Assembly: GCA_944377165.1 (NCBI GenBank)
Contig: CALWEJ010000007.1
Location: 26,247 to 90,246 of the forward strand
Source: an uncultured Clostridia bacterium
Lineage (GTDB): Bacteria > Bacillota > Clostridia > Christensenellales > UBA1242
Direction: 5' to 3'
DNA: 64,000 nt
Position numbers and translations under genes: made by a program. A model generated the notes under the pieces. It did not search any database. It was not told where the DNA came from and saw only the letters and a program-made list of their open reading frames with translations. Below are positions 55,658 to 63,397 of the stretch, in pieces (position 1 is the stretch's first letter; every line of letters begins with the position of its first letter).

Positions 55658-56347
55658 ATGGATATCATCAAAAAGATTCAAACCGAACTTTTCGCTTTTA
55701 AAGACGAAAAATATAAGGAATTTAATTCAAAATTAATTCCTAATATTTTTTCTGATAAAATAATCGGTGTACGAATACCGAAAATAAGGGCACTTGCAAA
55801 GCAATACAAAAATAACGAACAAATAGACGATTTTTTATCTGCACTTCCGCATAAATTTTTAGAAGAAAATTTGCTTCACGTATTTATCGTTAATGAAATA
55901 AAAGATTATCACGATTGCTTAGAAAAAATAAAATCATTTTTGCCTTTCATAGATAATTGGGCAGTATGTGACGCGCTCCGTCCTAACTGCTTTACTAAGA
56001 ACACTGACATATTGCAACCTATAATAAATGAAATGTTGCATTCTAATCACCCTTATATAATCCGATTTGCAATCTCAGTACTAATGTTAAATTATTTAGA
56101 TGATAATTTTAATATTTCGCAACTTGAAAATGTAGCAAGTATCCGTTCGACCGATTACTATGTAAATATGATGCGCGCGTGGTATTTTGCAACCGCACTG
56201 GCAAAGCAATATGATAGCACTATCTCAATTCTAAAAAATAAACAACTCGACAAATGGACGCACAACAAAACAATCCAAAAAGCAAGCGAAAGTTTCCGGA
56301 TAAACGAGCCCACAAAAACCTACTTAAAAACATTACGATTAACATAA
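55658..56347 (+). CDS. AlkD-like DNA alkylation repair protein
   Basis: A 229-residue all-helical HEAT-like repeat protein of the AlkC/AlkD DNA glycosylase group, which removes alkylated purines. Seen: KIIGVRIPKIRALAKQY (about 34-50), LPFIDNWAVCDAL (about 90-102, the DNA-facing segment with Trp and Asp), and MRAWYFATALAKQY. Length is typical. Single gene with a good promoter. With the MGMT-like gene at 57858 it gives the region two alkylation-repair functions. Confidence 0.88.
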   Translation: MDIIKKIQTELFAFKDEKYKEFNSKLIPNIFSDKIIGVRIPKIRALAKQYKNNEQIDDFLSALPHKFLEENLLHVFIVNEIKDYHDCLEKIKSFLPFIDNWAVCDALRPNCFTKNTDILQPIINEMLHSNHPYIIRFAISVLMLNYLDDNFNISQLENVASIRSTDYYVNMMRAWYFATALAKQYDSTISILKNKQLDKWTHNKTIQKASESFRINEPTKTYLKTLRLT

Positions 56348-56384
56348 TATGATATAAAAAGTATATCGATTTTAATATACAGAT

Positions 56385-56421
56385 TTGATTAATAAAAAAA
56401 TTGACTTTTCAGTCAACTTCT
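56385..56421. repeat. 37-bp direct repeat, copy 1 (of the tRNA-Glu terminator)
   Basis: Identical to 57298-57334. It contains the hairpin TTGACT-TTTC-AGTCAA followed on the minus strand by T7. Here there is no minus-strand gene to end, so it looks like a dispersed copy of the tRNA-Glu terminator. Together the copies flank 876 bases holding one unknown gene. Confidence 0.85.
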
Positions 56422-56579
56422 ATTTGTTTAGTGGTAATAAGTGAAGCAAAAGCATTCCTGCCATTAAACAAATTACTCGGAATAAATTTACTCAGGTAGT
56501 TATTTATCGCAAACAGTATTTATTTAGATAAGCGCCTTGATAAAAAGTTTGCATTTTGAATGTAATGTTTATTTATTGG

Positions 56580-56608
56580 TTGACTTACAACAATTCATTA
56601 TATATAAT
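56580..56608 (+). promoter_or_regulatory. Promoter of the 131-residue gene
   Basis: TTGACT (56580-56585), 17 bases, TATAAT (56603-56608), then GGAGATGGAAT and ATG. The gap between 56422 and this promoter shows nothing else. Confidence 0.75.
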
Positions 56609-56631
56609 AGGATTATTAATGGAGATGGAAT

Positions 56632-57027
56632 ATGTTAATAAATAAAATGCACAATAAAATAGTGAATGAAACTGATATCGATAAAATTCTTGATATTCTA
56701 AAAGATATTTGCATTGAAAAAATAAGAGGATTAAGAGAAGATACTTATCAATTTTCTGTCTATCACCAAAAAGGTAATCTTTATTTTGGTATGTCTAGGC
56801 AATTTGCAAAGGGGAAAAGTGAAGAATACTATCAGCATTATATTGATTTAGTTTTCCCAATTCCGTATAAAGAAGAAATGCGTGAAGATTTTTGGCTTGA
56901 AGATAATGACGAGGATTTTAGTGTGGAAAATTTCATAGAACATATTAAAAATAGCAAAGCCTACAAAACTATAAAAGAAAGTAATCTAGAACCTCTTTCT
57001 GTTAGCTCAGGAATCAACGAAACATAA
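56632..57027 (+). CDS. Hypothetical acidic protein inside the 37-bp repeat interval
   Basis: A 131-residue soluble protein with many Glu and Asp in its second half (EEMREDFWLEDNDEDFSVENFIEHI) and a central strand-rich part (YQFSVYHQKGNLYFGMSRQF). No motif recognised. It has its own strong promoter and a terminator at 57051-57088 and lies between two copies of a 37-bp direct repeat. Its size and shape would fit an immunity or antitoxin-like protein, but nothing proves this. Confidence 0.55.
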   Translation: MLINKMHNKIVNETDIDKILDILKDICIEKIRGLREDTYQFSVYHQKGNLYFGMSRQFAKGKSEEYYQHYIDLVFPIPYKEEMREDFWLEDNDEDFSVENFIEHIKNSKAYKTIKESNLEPLSVSSGINET

Positions 57028-57050
57028 TTGTATAATAAAATAAAATATTA

Positions 57051-57090
57051 AAAAATGTAAGTCAGCATTTAATACTACTTACATTTTTTA
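57051..57090 (+). terminator. Terminator of the 131-residue gene
   Basis: AAAAATGTAAGT (57051-57062) pairs with ACTTACATTTTT (57077-57088). Confidence 0.8.
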
Positions 57091-57224
57091 TTGTTAATTT
57101 GTTTAATAATGCGTTGTCATTATTCATTTTTTAATGGTAAAATAAAATTCAATGACTGATAAATGCTAATTTCTCGATAGTCTTAAAGTAGTGAGCGCAT
57201 TAAGAAAACAATTAACAACTGTTT

Positions 57225-57300
57225 TTAGCATTAAGCGGAAGAAATCCGCGTTTAATTCAGCCCGACAAGGGTCTAACCCCTCGGGGTGAGATTCCCCTTG
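57225..57300. other. GC-richer structured stretch downstream of tRNA-Glu
   Basis: In an otherwise A/T-rich gap, three nested stems are visible: GCGGA-AGAAA-TCCGC (about 57235-57250), CAAGGG (57266-57271) with CCCTTG (57295-57300), and inside it ACCCC-TC-GGGGT (57276-57287). The last 11 bases, GATTCCCCTTG, are the exact inverted copy of the tRNA-Glu T-arm/acceptor bases 57348-57358. Could be a tRNA-derived remnant or a structured RNA. Confidence 0.4.
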
Positions 57301-57334
57301 ATTAATAAAAAAATTGACTTTTCAGTCAACTTCT
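57298..57334 (-). terminator. Terminator of the tRNA-Met/tRNA-Glu unit (37-bp repeat, copy 2)
   Basis: On the minus strand TTGACT-GAAA-AGTCAA followed by T7, starting five bases after the tRNA-Glu CCA end. Identical over 37 bases to 56385-56421. Confidence 0.85.
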
Positions 57335-57338
57335 TTTT

Positions 57339-57413
57339 TGGTAGTCCCAAGGGGAATCGAACCCCTGATACCACCGTGAAAGGGTGGTGTCTTAACCGCT
57401 TGACCATGGGACC
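57339..57413 (-). tRNA. tRNA-Glu(TTC)
   Basis: Minus strand: acceptor GGTCCCA/TGGGACT (a G:U first pair), anticodon loop CTTTCAC with anticodon TTC, T-arm GGGGTTCGATTCCCC, discriminator A, encoded CCA. Confidence 0.94.
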
Positions 57414-57420
57414 ACGTCGC

Positions 57421-57625
57421 AACACTCGCTTTTTAAGCGCTTGCTCATTTCATTTCGCAACCTTATCTTTTGCTCGGTTGCTCCTTCTCCCACTTCATAC
57501 TCCGTACTTGTGGGTGCCCGTCTTGAACACTCGCTATTTTAGCGCTTGCTCATTTCATTTCGCAACCTTATCTTTTGCTCGGTTGCTCCTTTCCCCACTT
57601 CATACTTAGTACTTGTGGATGCCCG
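57421..57625 (-). repeat. Two tandem 100-nt copies of a structured element between tRNA genes
   Basis: Copy 1 is 57421-57520, copy 2 is 57526-57625; each is exactly 100 bases and they differ at seven positions. Three stems recur in both: CGCT[T/A]-TTT-[A/T]AGCG, where the differing bases form T:A in one copy and A:T in the other; GCAACC/GGTTGC around a 13-base loop; and CCAC...TAC-nnn-GTA...GTGG, where the two substitutions fall in the loop. The pair lies between tRNA-Met and tRNA-Glu on the same strand and behind their promoter, so it is transcribed with them. A processed structured RNA or a spacer repeat is possible. Confidence 0.75.
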
Positions 57626-57677
57626 CTCAACTTTTACAAATAAAATCTAGCGATAATGCAATCGTATTCATTAAGCG

Positions 57678-57753
57678 TGGTGGCGATGGGTGGAATTGAA
57701 CCACCGATCTATCGGGTATGAACCGATTGCTTTAACCGCTGAGCCACATCGCC
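57678..57753 (-). tRNA. tRNA-Met(CAT), elongator type
   Basis: Minus strand: acceptor GGCGATG/CATCGCC, anticodon loop TTCATAC with CAT, T-arm GGTGGTTCAATTCCACC, discriminator A, CCA encoded. The first pair is G:C and the anticodon stem lacks the three G:C pairs of initiators; a tRNA-Ile with modified C34 (lysidine) is an alternative. Confidence 0.88.
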
Positions 57754-57765
57754 AAATACTTACGT

Positions 57766-57794
57766 ATTATACCGAAAAAATCTTTTATTGTCAA
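57766..57794 (-). promoter_or_regulatory. Consensus promoter of the tRNA-Met/100-nt repeats/tRNA-Glu unit
   Basis: Minus strand TTGACA (57794-57789), 17 bases, TATAAT (57771-57766): a perfect sigma-70-type promoter 12 bases before tRNA-Met. Confidence 0.9.
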
Positions 57795-57857
57795 GGTTTT
57801 TACAAAAGTTTTTCAAAATAAGATTTTTAATATTTTTAGAAATAATATATCGCAAAT

Positions 57858-58211
57858 TTATTTATTGTCTTTTAGTTGTTGATTTAAGTGGACAAAATTT
57901 AAGATTGATTGTTTAGCGCAAATGCGTTGTCCATTATTGTCCGTCCTAAATTTGACCCCTTCATTAATTAACTTATTCATTTGTGCACTCTCTCCACCGA
58001 ACGCGTATGATTTAGACAACTTTCCATTAGCATAAACTACTCTATGGCACGGAATTTCATTCGGATTTTTATTTCTATGCAGAACTTTCCCTACTTGTCT
58101 AGCATAATTTTTATACCCTATTAGTTTCGCTATTGCACCATATGTAGTCACATATCCGCGCGGAATGTTCTTTACCACATCATACACTTTTATACAAAAA
58201 TCTTCTTGCAT
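57858..58211 (-). CDS. MGMT-family DNA alkyltransferase-like protein
   Basis: A 117-residue protein matching the C-terminal domain of O6-alkylguanine-DNA methyltransferases: IPRGYVTTYGAIAKLIG (helix-turn-helix), ARQVGKVLHRNKNPNEIPCHRVV with the alkyl-accepting Cys in PCHR, and a Tyr/Phe-Gly-Gly segment (YAFGGESAQ). The N-terminal domain is absent, as in short MGMT/ATL proteins; because Cys is present it could be active. The ATG at 58211 has no ribosome site; TAAAAT ends six bases before it (TTGACA 18 bases further), so a leaderless mRNA is likely. Divergent from the next gene. Confidence 0.88.
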   Translation of the reverse strand: MQEDFCIKVYDVVKNIPRGYVTTYGAIAKLIGYKNYARQVGKVLHRNKNPNEIPCHRVVYANGKLSKSYAFGGESAQMNKLINEGVKFRTDNNGQRICAKQSILNFVHLNQQLKDNK

Positions 58212-58217
58212 TATTAT

Positions 58218-58283
58218 ATTTTAAAATTATAAAAAGCCTTTTGTCAAGATATTATTGACAATCTCGTTATTATATGCTAGCAT
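58218..58283. promoter_or_regulatory. Divergent promoters with shared inverted repeat
   Basis: Minus: TTGACA (58247-58242), 18 bases, TAAAAT (58223-58218). Plus: TTGACA (58255-58260), 17 bases with TG, TAGCAT (58278-58283). The two -35 boxes face each other as TTGTCAA-N7-TTGACAA (58241-58261), a natural result of divergent promoters but also a possible operator. Confidence 0.65.
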
Positions 58284-58302
58284 ACTTGTATAAGGAGAAG
58301 TT

Positions 58303-58608
58303 ATGCACACAGTAAAAATAACAAATTATATAAAATTCGGAACATTAACCAAAATAGTTGATGAATTTTACGAAATTCCACAAAACATAATTTGCGAAGA
58401 AGATGGTCACATTATGAATTTCAATAGTCATTTTCAAGCCTATATATGCACCTGCTCTAACTGCAAAAATATGATAAGCGCTAAAGATTATGTTGAACGC
58501 AAACTTAAAGAATACAGTCAATCAGAGTACCCAAAAAATTTAACTAACGACAACAAAGAGCAAACTGAAGAAGCGAATAAAGAATTAAATAGAAATTCAA
58601 ATCTCTAA
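58303..58608 (+). CDS. Hypothetical protein with Cys cluster
   Basis: A 101-residue soluble protein. YICTCSNCKNM (CxCxxC, about residues 47-53) plus an earlier Cys (NIICEEDGH) could bind a metal. The last third is charged and probably disordered (NKEQTEEANKELNRNSN). No family recognised. Good promoter and ATAAGGAGAAGTT before the ATG; a terminator GGACTTT/AAAGTCC lies at 58635-58661. Confidence 0.6.
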   Translation: MHTVKITNYIKFGTLTKIVDEFYEIPQNIICEEDGHIMNFNSHFQAYICTCSNCKNMISAKDYVERKLKEYSQSEYPKNLTNDNKEQTEEANKELNRNSNL

Positions 58609-58634
58609 GATAATTTATTACCCTAAATAAAAAT

Positions 58635-58667
58635 GGACTTTATTAAAACGAATGAAAGTCCTTTTTT
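58635..58667 (+). terminator. Terminator of the Cys-cluster gene
   Basis: GGACTTT (58635-58641) pairs with AAAGTCC (58655-58661), followed by TTTTTT. Confidence 0.8.
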
Positions 58668-58771
58668 ACTAAAAGTATTAATATCAATTATTGATTTGTT
58701 CTTGAAAATTTGTATTTTAATTATATGTAAAAAATAAAAAATTTATTTTAAAATTAAATAATTTTAAACTA

Positions 58772-58800
58772 TTGACAAAGTAAAACTATTGTGTTATTAT
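58772..58800 (+). promoter_or_regulatory. Promoter of the ABC transporter gene
   Basis: TTGACA (58772-58777), 17 bases, TATTAT (58795-58800), then AAGGGGAGGGGG before a TTG start. Confidence 0.75.
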
Positions 58801-58830
58801 TTCGTCGTTTTATAAGGGGAGGGGGTTAAA

Positions 58831-60672
58831 TTGAATACAAAAGTAAAAAAGTCTTTTAAAGAAAGGTTGCAAGAAAAAAAGCAAGCTAAGCAATATCGAA
58901 AAGAAAACAATATTCCTACACTTTGGACTTATATAAAACCTTTCAAATCTTCTATATTCGCATACATTGCATTGTCTATTTTATATATAATTTTCAGCAC
59001 TGCTGATACACTTATAGTCGCTCAAACTATTACTTTAATCACTGAAGGAAGATTTTCTCAAGCTCTATATTATATCATATACATAATTATTTTAAATTTA
59101 TTACTACGATTTGACAATATGCTTTCTTCAATAATTTTCTGTAATTTCCAAAACAAATTTGTTTCAAATCTTAATCGTGATTTATCTATGCAAGCCTTTA
59201 AATTTAATGCTACCACTTATTCCAATAATCCCTCGGGAACATTTGTTCAACGTATAATTCAAGACCCTATGTCTGTTGTACAGCAATTAGTAAGTATTGT
59301 TGACATTATAACTAGTGTAATTAATTTCTTAATAATATTTATATATATTATTTACCTTAATTACATAATGGGATTAATGTTTGTATTAGGCTTTGTTTTG
59401 TTGACTTGTATAAACAAATCAAAACTCAAAACTTGGAAGAAAAAACAAAAGATTTCTAATCAAAAATCTGATAAAATATACTCGCTAACTACAGAAATAG
59501 TAAAAAGTGAACGCGATATAAAATCATTAGGGTTGGAAAATAAATTAAGCGAGTTAACGACAGAAAAATATAACGACTTAAACACATTTAATCGTAAAAA
59601 ATATATTACTCATACTTATTACAATACCGCTATCAGATTAACAAATGTATTAACAGAAATTTTTGCGATGGCAGTAGGAATAGCATTATTAGACCATTCG
59701 CTTATAACGATTGCTACATTTATGATTATCTATACTAACAGCTCTAATTTTAGAAGTTTAGGATATCAAGTATCTAATTTACAAGAAATTTTTACTAACA
59801 TAAAAATATATTCGGAGCGAATGTTTAACCTATTCGACAACAAAAAATTTCCTATTGAAACATTCGGCACAATTGATGCGGGGGAATTAAAAGGTAGAAT
59901 TGAATTTAAAAAAGTTGGTTATGCTTACAGCGACAAATTATCTAAAATCGACAATTCAAAAGAATTAAACGACGAATACGAATTAAGTGAAAATAAAAAA
60001 GTTTTAAACAACTTATCTTTTAAAATTAAAGCAAATACAACCGTTACATTTGTCGGAAAATCAGGAAGTGGAAAATCTACAATTTTGTCTTTAATGTCAA
60101 AAATGTACACGGCGAATGAAGGGCAAGTTTTATTAGACGGCATAGACATTAAAGATTTAACAAAAGAATGTTTAAGGAACAATATTTCGTTAGTTAATCA
60201 ATTTCCGTACATATTTGACTTGTCTATTCGTGAAAATTTACTTATGGCGAAAGCGGACGCAACCGAACAGGAATTAAAAGAAGCAATAGACAAGTCATAT
60301 CTATCAGACTTTATAGACAATCTCCCTAATGGAATAGACACAGTTGTGGGTGAAAGCGGTATTAAACTGTCTGGCGGACAACGTCAACGTTTAGCAATCG
60401 CGCGGGCATTATTAAGAAAGTCTAGTATAATTTTATTTGACGAAAGTACAAGTTCGCTAGATAATTACGCGCAAGGATATATCAAAAAGAGTATTGACGG
60501 ACTCAAAGGCTCTAGCACTATAGTAATTGTGGCGCATAGATTATCTACAATAAGGAATGTCGATAAAATTTATTTCTTAGACGAAGGAAAAATAATAGAC
60601 AGCGGAACATTCGACGAATTGTACGAAAACAATGAAATGTTCAAAAATATGTTCCTTGCCGAAAACATTTAA
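58831..60672 (+). CDS. ABC exporter, fused permease/ATPase
   Basis: A 613-residue half-transporter: cytoplasmic basic start (residues 1-30), six membrane helices (about 35-330), and an ATPase domain with Walker A VGKSGSGKSTIL (about 410), Q-loop NQFPYIFD, signature LSGGQRQRLAIARALL, Walker B ILFDESTSSLD and the switch His in VAHRLS. It resembles lipid A/peptide/multidrug exporters; substrate not decidable. A homodimer is needed as no partner gene is next to it. TTG start follows a very strong GGGGAGGGGG. The next gene is an XRE regulator with a membrane domain, perhaps its controller. Confidence 0.9.
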   Translation: MNTKVKKSFKERLQEKKQAKQYRKENNIPTLWTYIKPFKSSIFAYIALSILYIIFSTADTLIVAQTITLITEGRFSQALYYIIYIIILNLLLRFDNMLSSIIFCNFQNKFVSNLNRDLSMQAFKFNATTYSNNPSGTFVQRIIQDPMSVVQQLVSIVDIITSVINFLIIFIYIIYLNYIMGLMFVLGFVLLTCINKSKLKTWKKKQKISNQKSDKIYSLTTEIVKSERDIKSLGLENKLSELTTEKYNDLNTFNRKKYITHTYYNTAIRLTNVLTEIFAMAVGIALLDHSLITIATFMIIYTNSSNFRSLGYQVSNLQEIFTNIKIYSERMFNLFDNKKFPIETFGTIDAGELKGRIEFKKVGYAYSDKLSKIDNSKELNDEYELSENKKVLNNLSFKIKANTTVTFVGKSGSGKSTILSLMSKMYTANEGQVLLDGIDIKDLTKECLRNNISLVNQFPYIFDLSIRENLLMAKADATEQELKEAIDKSYLSDFIDNLPNGIDTVVGESGIKLSGGQRQRLAIARALLRKSSIILFDESTSSLDNYAQGYIKKSIDGLKGSSTIVIVAHRLSTIRNVDKIYFLDEGKIIDSGTFDELYENNEMFKNMFLAENI

Positions 60673-60680
60673 ACCGATTT

Positions 60681-60766
60681 TAACGAAATAAAACTAATCA
60701 GTGAAATGATATTAAAAATATTAAATATACGTTCATTTCATTACGATTAGTTTTTATTTTTAACTA
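60681..60766 (+). terminator. Terminator of the ABC gene
   Basis: AAACTAATC ... GATTAGTTT with an inner GAAATGA/TCATTTC stem and a T-rich end, about 60700-60763. Confidence 0.65.
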
Positions 60767-60842
60767 ATTTTCTTTAAATTCTACGATTAGTAGGATAAAT
60801 TCGTATAATCTTTTGATATACTGAACGTAAGGAGATAAAATT

Positions 60843-61454
60843 ATGGATACAATCAAGATAGGAAAGTTCATTCAAGAACAACGAAAGTTAAAAAAATTAA
60901 CCCAATTACAACTAGCAATAAAAATAGGTGTAAGCGAAAAAACTATATCAAAGTGGGAATGCGGAAAAGGTATGCCTGACGCTTCTTTAATGCTACCATT
61001 ATGCAAGTCATTAAATATTAGTGCGAACGAATTACTTTCTGGCGAAAAGCTCTCGAATAATGAATACAAGGACAAAGCCGAAGAAAACATTTTAATTTTA
61101 AAAGCAAGTAATGAAAGAAATATTAAAAATTTATTAAGTATAGAATGGGTATTGGGAACACTTTCCTCTATCATATATATTTTTCTTTTGTTTTGCGCAA
61201 GTTTTGCTGTTGAAAATCTAGTGTGGAAAATCGCTACATTTATATTAGCATTTATTTCACTTTTAATTGGAGTCTCTTTTGCTTTAAGGATTGAACAAGT
61301 TGCAGGGTTTTATGAATGTGCGCACTGTCACCACAAGTATATACCAAAATATTCTTCTATTTTCTTTGCTCCTCACTGTGGACGCACACGTTATATGAAA
61401 TGTCCAAAATGCAATAAACGCACTTGGAATAGAAAAACTTTATCTTCAGATTAA
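60843..61454 (+). CDS. XRE regulator fused to membrane helices and zinc ribbon
   Basis: 203 residues. Residues 4-60: Cro/C1 helix-turn-helix (GKFIQEQRKLKKLTQLQLAIKIGVSEKTISKWECGKGMPD). Then a helical linker, two membrane helices (about 101-121 and 128-148), and a Cys/His-rich end: CAHCHHKY and CPKCNKRTW with CGRT between, which looks like a zinc ribbon. This layout is seen in several Clostridia regulators near transport genes. It may sense membrane or cell-envelope state for the ABC exporter upstream. TAAGGAGATAAAATT precedes the ATG. Confidence 0.85.
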   Translation: MDTIKIGKFIQEQRKLKKLTQLQLAIKIGVSEKTISKWECGKGMPDASLMLPLCKSLNISANELLSGEKLSNNEYKDKAEENILILKASNERNIKNLLSIEWVLGTLSSIIYIFLLFCASFAVENLVWKIATFILAFISLLIGVSFALRIEQVAGFYECAHCHHKYIPKYSSIFFAPHCGRTRYMKCPKCNKRTWNRKTLSSD

Positions 61455-61652
61455 TAGCCATTAGCCATTTGACATATACTCTGTTCTATTCAAATAAAAT
61501 CAAAAATAATCAATATAATTTTTTAATAACTTTATGTAAATTCATCTATAGTCTTACTTATTATAAATTAAAGATATAAACTGTCATAAAATCTATATTC
61601 CCCCTATTGCTTTTTAATTTTGTTTGTATTATTATATATAAATCGAAAATAA

Positions 61653-61670
61653 ATCATCTTATATGATGAT
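61653..61670 (+). promoter_or_regulatory. Palindrome before the Fic gene
   Basis: ATCATC-TTATAT-GATGAT, a perfect 6-6-6 inverted repeat 70 bases before the start. Possible operator, for example for the XRE protein upstream. The rest of the 285-base gap is A/T-rich with no gene. Confidence 0.4.
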
Positions 61671-61739
61671 AAAAGATACTTTTACAACTAATCTTATTTT
61701 AATATGTATGTCAACTATTTTCGTTATATAGGAGAATTT

Positions 61740-63317
61740 ATGCAAGAAAAATTAAAAAGATATTTAGAAAAATTAATTTCTACTGAGTATAGTAGAAATA
61801 AAAATGATATTATTGTGAAAGACATTTTCAAATCGTTGAATCTGGAGTACTCGTATTTTGATATGACTCCCATTTACGACGTATGCAAAGGATTAGGAAT
61901 TAGAGTAGTCACCACTGATTACAAAGGAAATGGCGATGTCGCACAATACATTGAAAGGTCGGACAGGCACCCGTTTATTAGTGTAGATTACACAACTAAT
62001 TGTAGGCGCGTTAGGTTCAATATTGCTACTATGATATACTGTGCGCTTCATACTAGTTTTAATAAAAGTTATGTTGTCACGAAGACTCCTGAAAATCAAA
62101 AATTACATAGCGCAAAAAAGTTTGCAGCTTCCTTACTTATGCCGACGCCTCGTTTGAAAAGCGTATTATATGAAACTGATGAAAACGGAGAATACAAGTA
62201 TCTGGCTAAATACAACGGAGAGTTGGTAATACCCTTTAAAAATATTCATTACGTAGCAGAGCGTTTTGGCGTAGAATTCGCAGCCTGTGCAAAAAGGATA
62301 TTCCATTCTAAGCTAGTCAATATACGAAGAATAGCAGAAACTGATTATGACGAATTGAAGCGAAGACTAACAACGCCAGAAGCCTCTGAGGCTATGCGCA
62401 AGAAGCTAATACCAGACTATGACGAACACGATTATGTCTTAAAAACATATTTACTCAACAATTTATATTTCCCCAAAATTACAAAAATCAGTGAAGAAAT
62501 TTGCGAAAAATTGCGCAGAGAAACTGTTAAAAATGACTCATTAATTGAAGGCGTCATAAGTTCTGCTAGAAACATAGAAAGATTTTTAAATAAGTATAAG
62601 GCTAATAAATTAGAAGAAATGTACAAATTGCCTATATCTCATAGAATAATTATAGGCCATTACGAAACGATTAAGGACCTAGAGAATATTCCTTTTAATA
62701 AATATTTTTTCAATGAATTACATTCAAGACTATTCAAATATGCACAATCTTCAAAGGAAGAAATTGAATGGTTGCAAGACCCTGAACACTGCAGACGTGG
62801 CGGTAAAGATGACTTCATTGAATTTGTGCCCGGTCAATATCGCAAAACTCAAAACGCACTTATGCACGCAAAATTTACTACCGATTCAGTCGAAGATATT
62901 TATATGAACATTAGTAATATTTATTATGATGCGGAATACCTTTTAAACAATAAAGATAATTATTCTAATGTCGAATACATTAACCGCGTTAACAATCTTG
63001 TTCACCGATTCTGCGTTTGTCATCCTTTCGATGACGGAAATGGTAGAGTTGCTCGATTGTTTATGAATTATATGTTTGTTAAAAAGGATTTACCACCAGT
63101 TTACATAAATGCTTCAAAACAAAGACAACCATATATTAAAGCATTAATTGAGTTGTCAGACTCGTGCCGAAATACTTTGTATGAAAAAATAGACTACAGC
63201 AAATTAAATAGCATAATTATGGATTGTATGTTAGAAACAGAATGTTTATTCTATCCAACAAAGAAAATGTTGTCTCAACCTATAGAATATATAGATAGCC
63301 AAAAGTCAAAAAATTAA
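61740..63317 (+). CDS. Fic-domain protein with degenerate ImmA/IrrE-like N-terminus
   Basis: 525 residues from the ATG at 61740, selected because TATAGGAGAATTT precedes it; an upstream ATG at 61704 lacks a site. Residues about 40-140 are laid out like an ImmA/IrrE-type protease: FISVDYTTNCRRVRFNIATMIYCALH (the place of the HExxH helix, but both metal-binding residues are missing) then KKFAASLLMPTPRL, the usual follow-up. Residues about 260-500 are a Fic domain: an inhibitory-type helix with NDSLIEG (about 265) and the catalytic CHPFDDGNGRVARLFM (about 427). Fic enzymes transfer AMP or similar to proteins; the upstream domain may sense or bind a partner. No antitoxin gene is adjacent. Confidence 0.85.
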   Translation: MQEKLKRYLEKLISTEYSRNKNDIIVKDIFKSLNLEYSYFDMTPIYDVCKGLGIRVVTTDYKGNGDVAQYIERSDRHPFISVDYTTNCRRVRFNIATMIYCALHTSFNKSYVVTKTPENQKLHSAKKFAASLLMPTPRLKSVLYETDENGEYKYLAKYNGELVIPFKNIHYVAERFGVEFAACAKRIFHSKLVNIRRIAETDYDELKRRLTTPEASEAMRKKLIPDYDEHDYVLKTYLLNNLYFPKITKISEEICEKLRRETVKNDSLIEGVISSARNIERFLNKYKANKLEEMYKLPISHRIIIGHYETIKDLENIPFNKYFFNELHSRLFKYAQSSKEEIEWLQDPEHCRRGGKDDFIEFVPGQYRKTQNALMHAKFTTDSVEDIYMNISNIYYDAEYLLNNKDNYSNVEYINRVNNLVHRFCVCHPFDDGNGRVARLFMNYMFVKKDLPPVYINASKQRQPYIKALIELSDSCRNTLYEKIDYSKLNSIIMDCMLETECLFYPTKKMLSQPIEYIDSQKSKN

Positions 63318-63397
63318 AACATACATATTTAAAATATATAATGCTAGGTAATTTACTTATAAATAGCTTCTATACATATGTAATTAATATAAAAATA

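Noticed and set aside
57286..57609. A 107-codon open frame on the plus strand
   Set aside because: It runs antisense across tRNA-Glu and both 100-nt repeats; the repeated peptide merely reflects the repeated DNA, and there is no ribosome site.
57421..57625. CRISPR-like repeats
   Set aside because: Only two units of 100 nt separated by 5 nt, no spacer-sized unique sequence and no cas genes.
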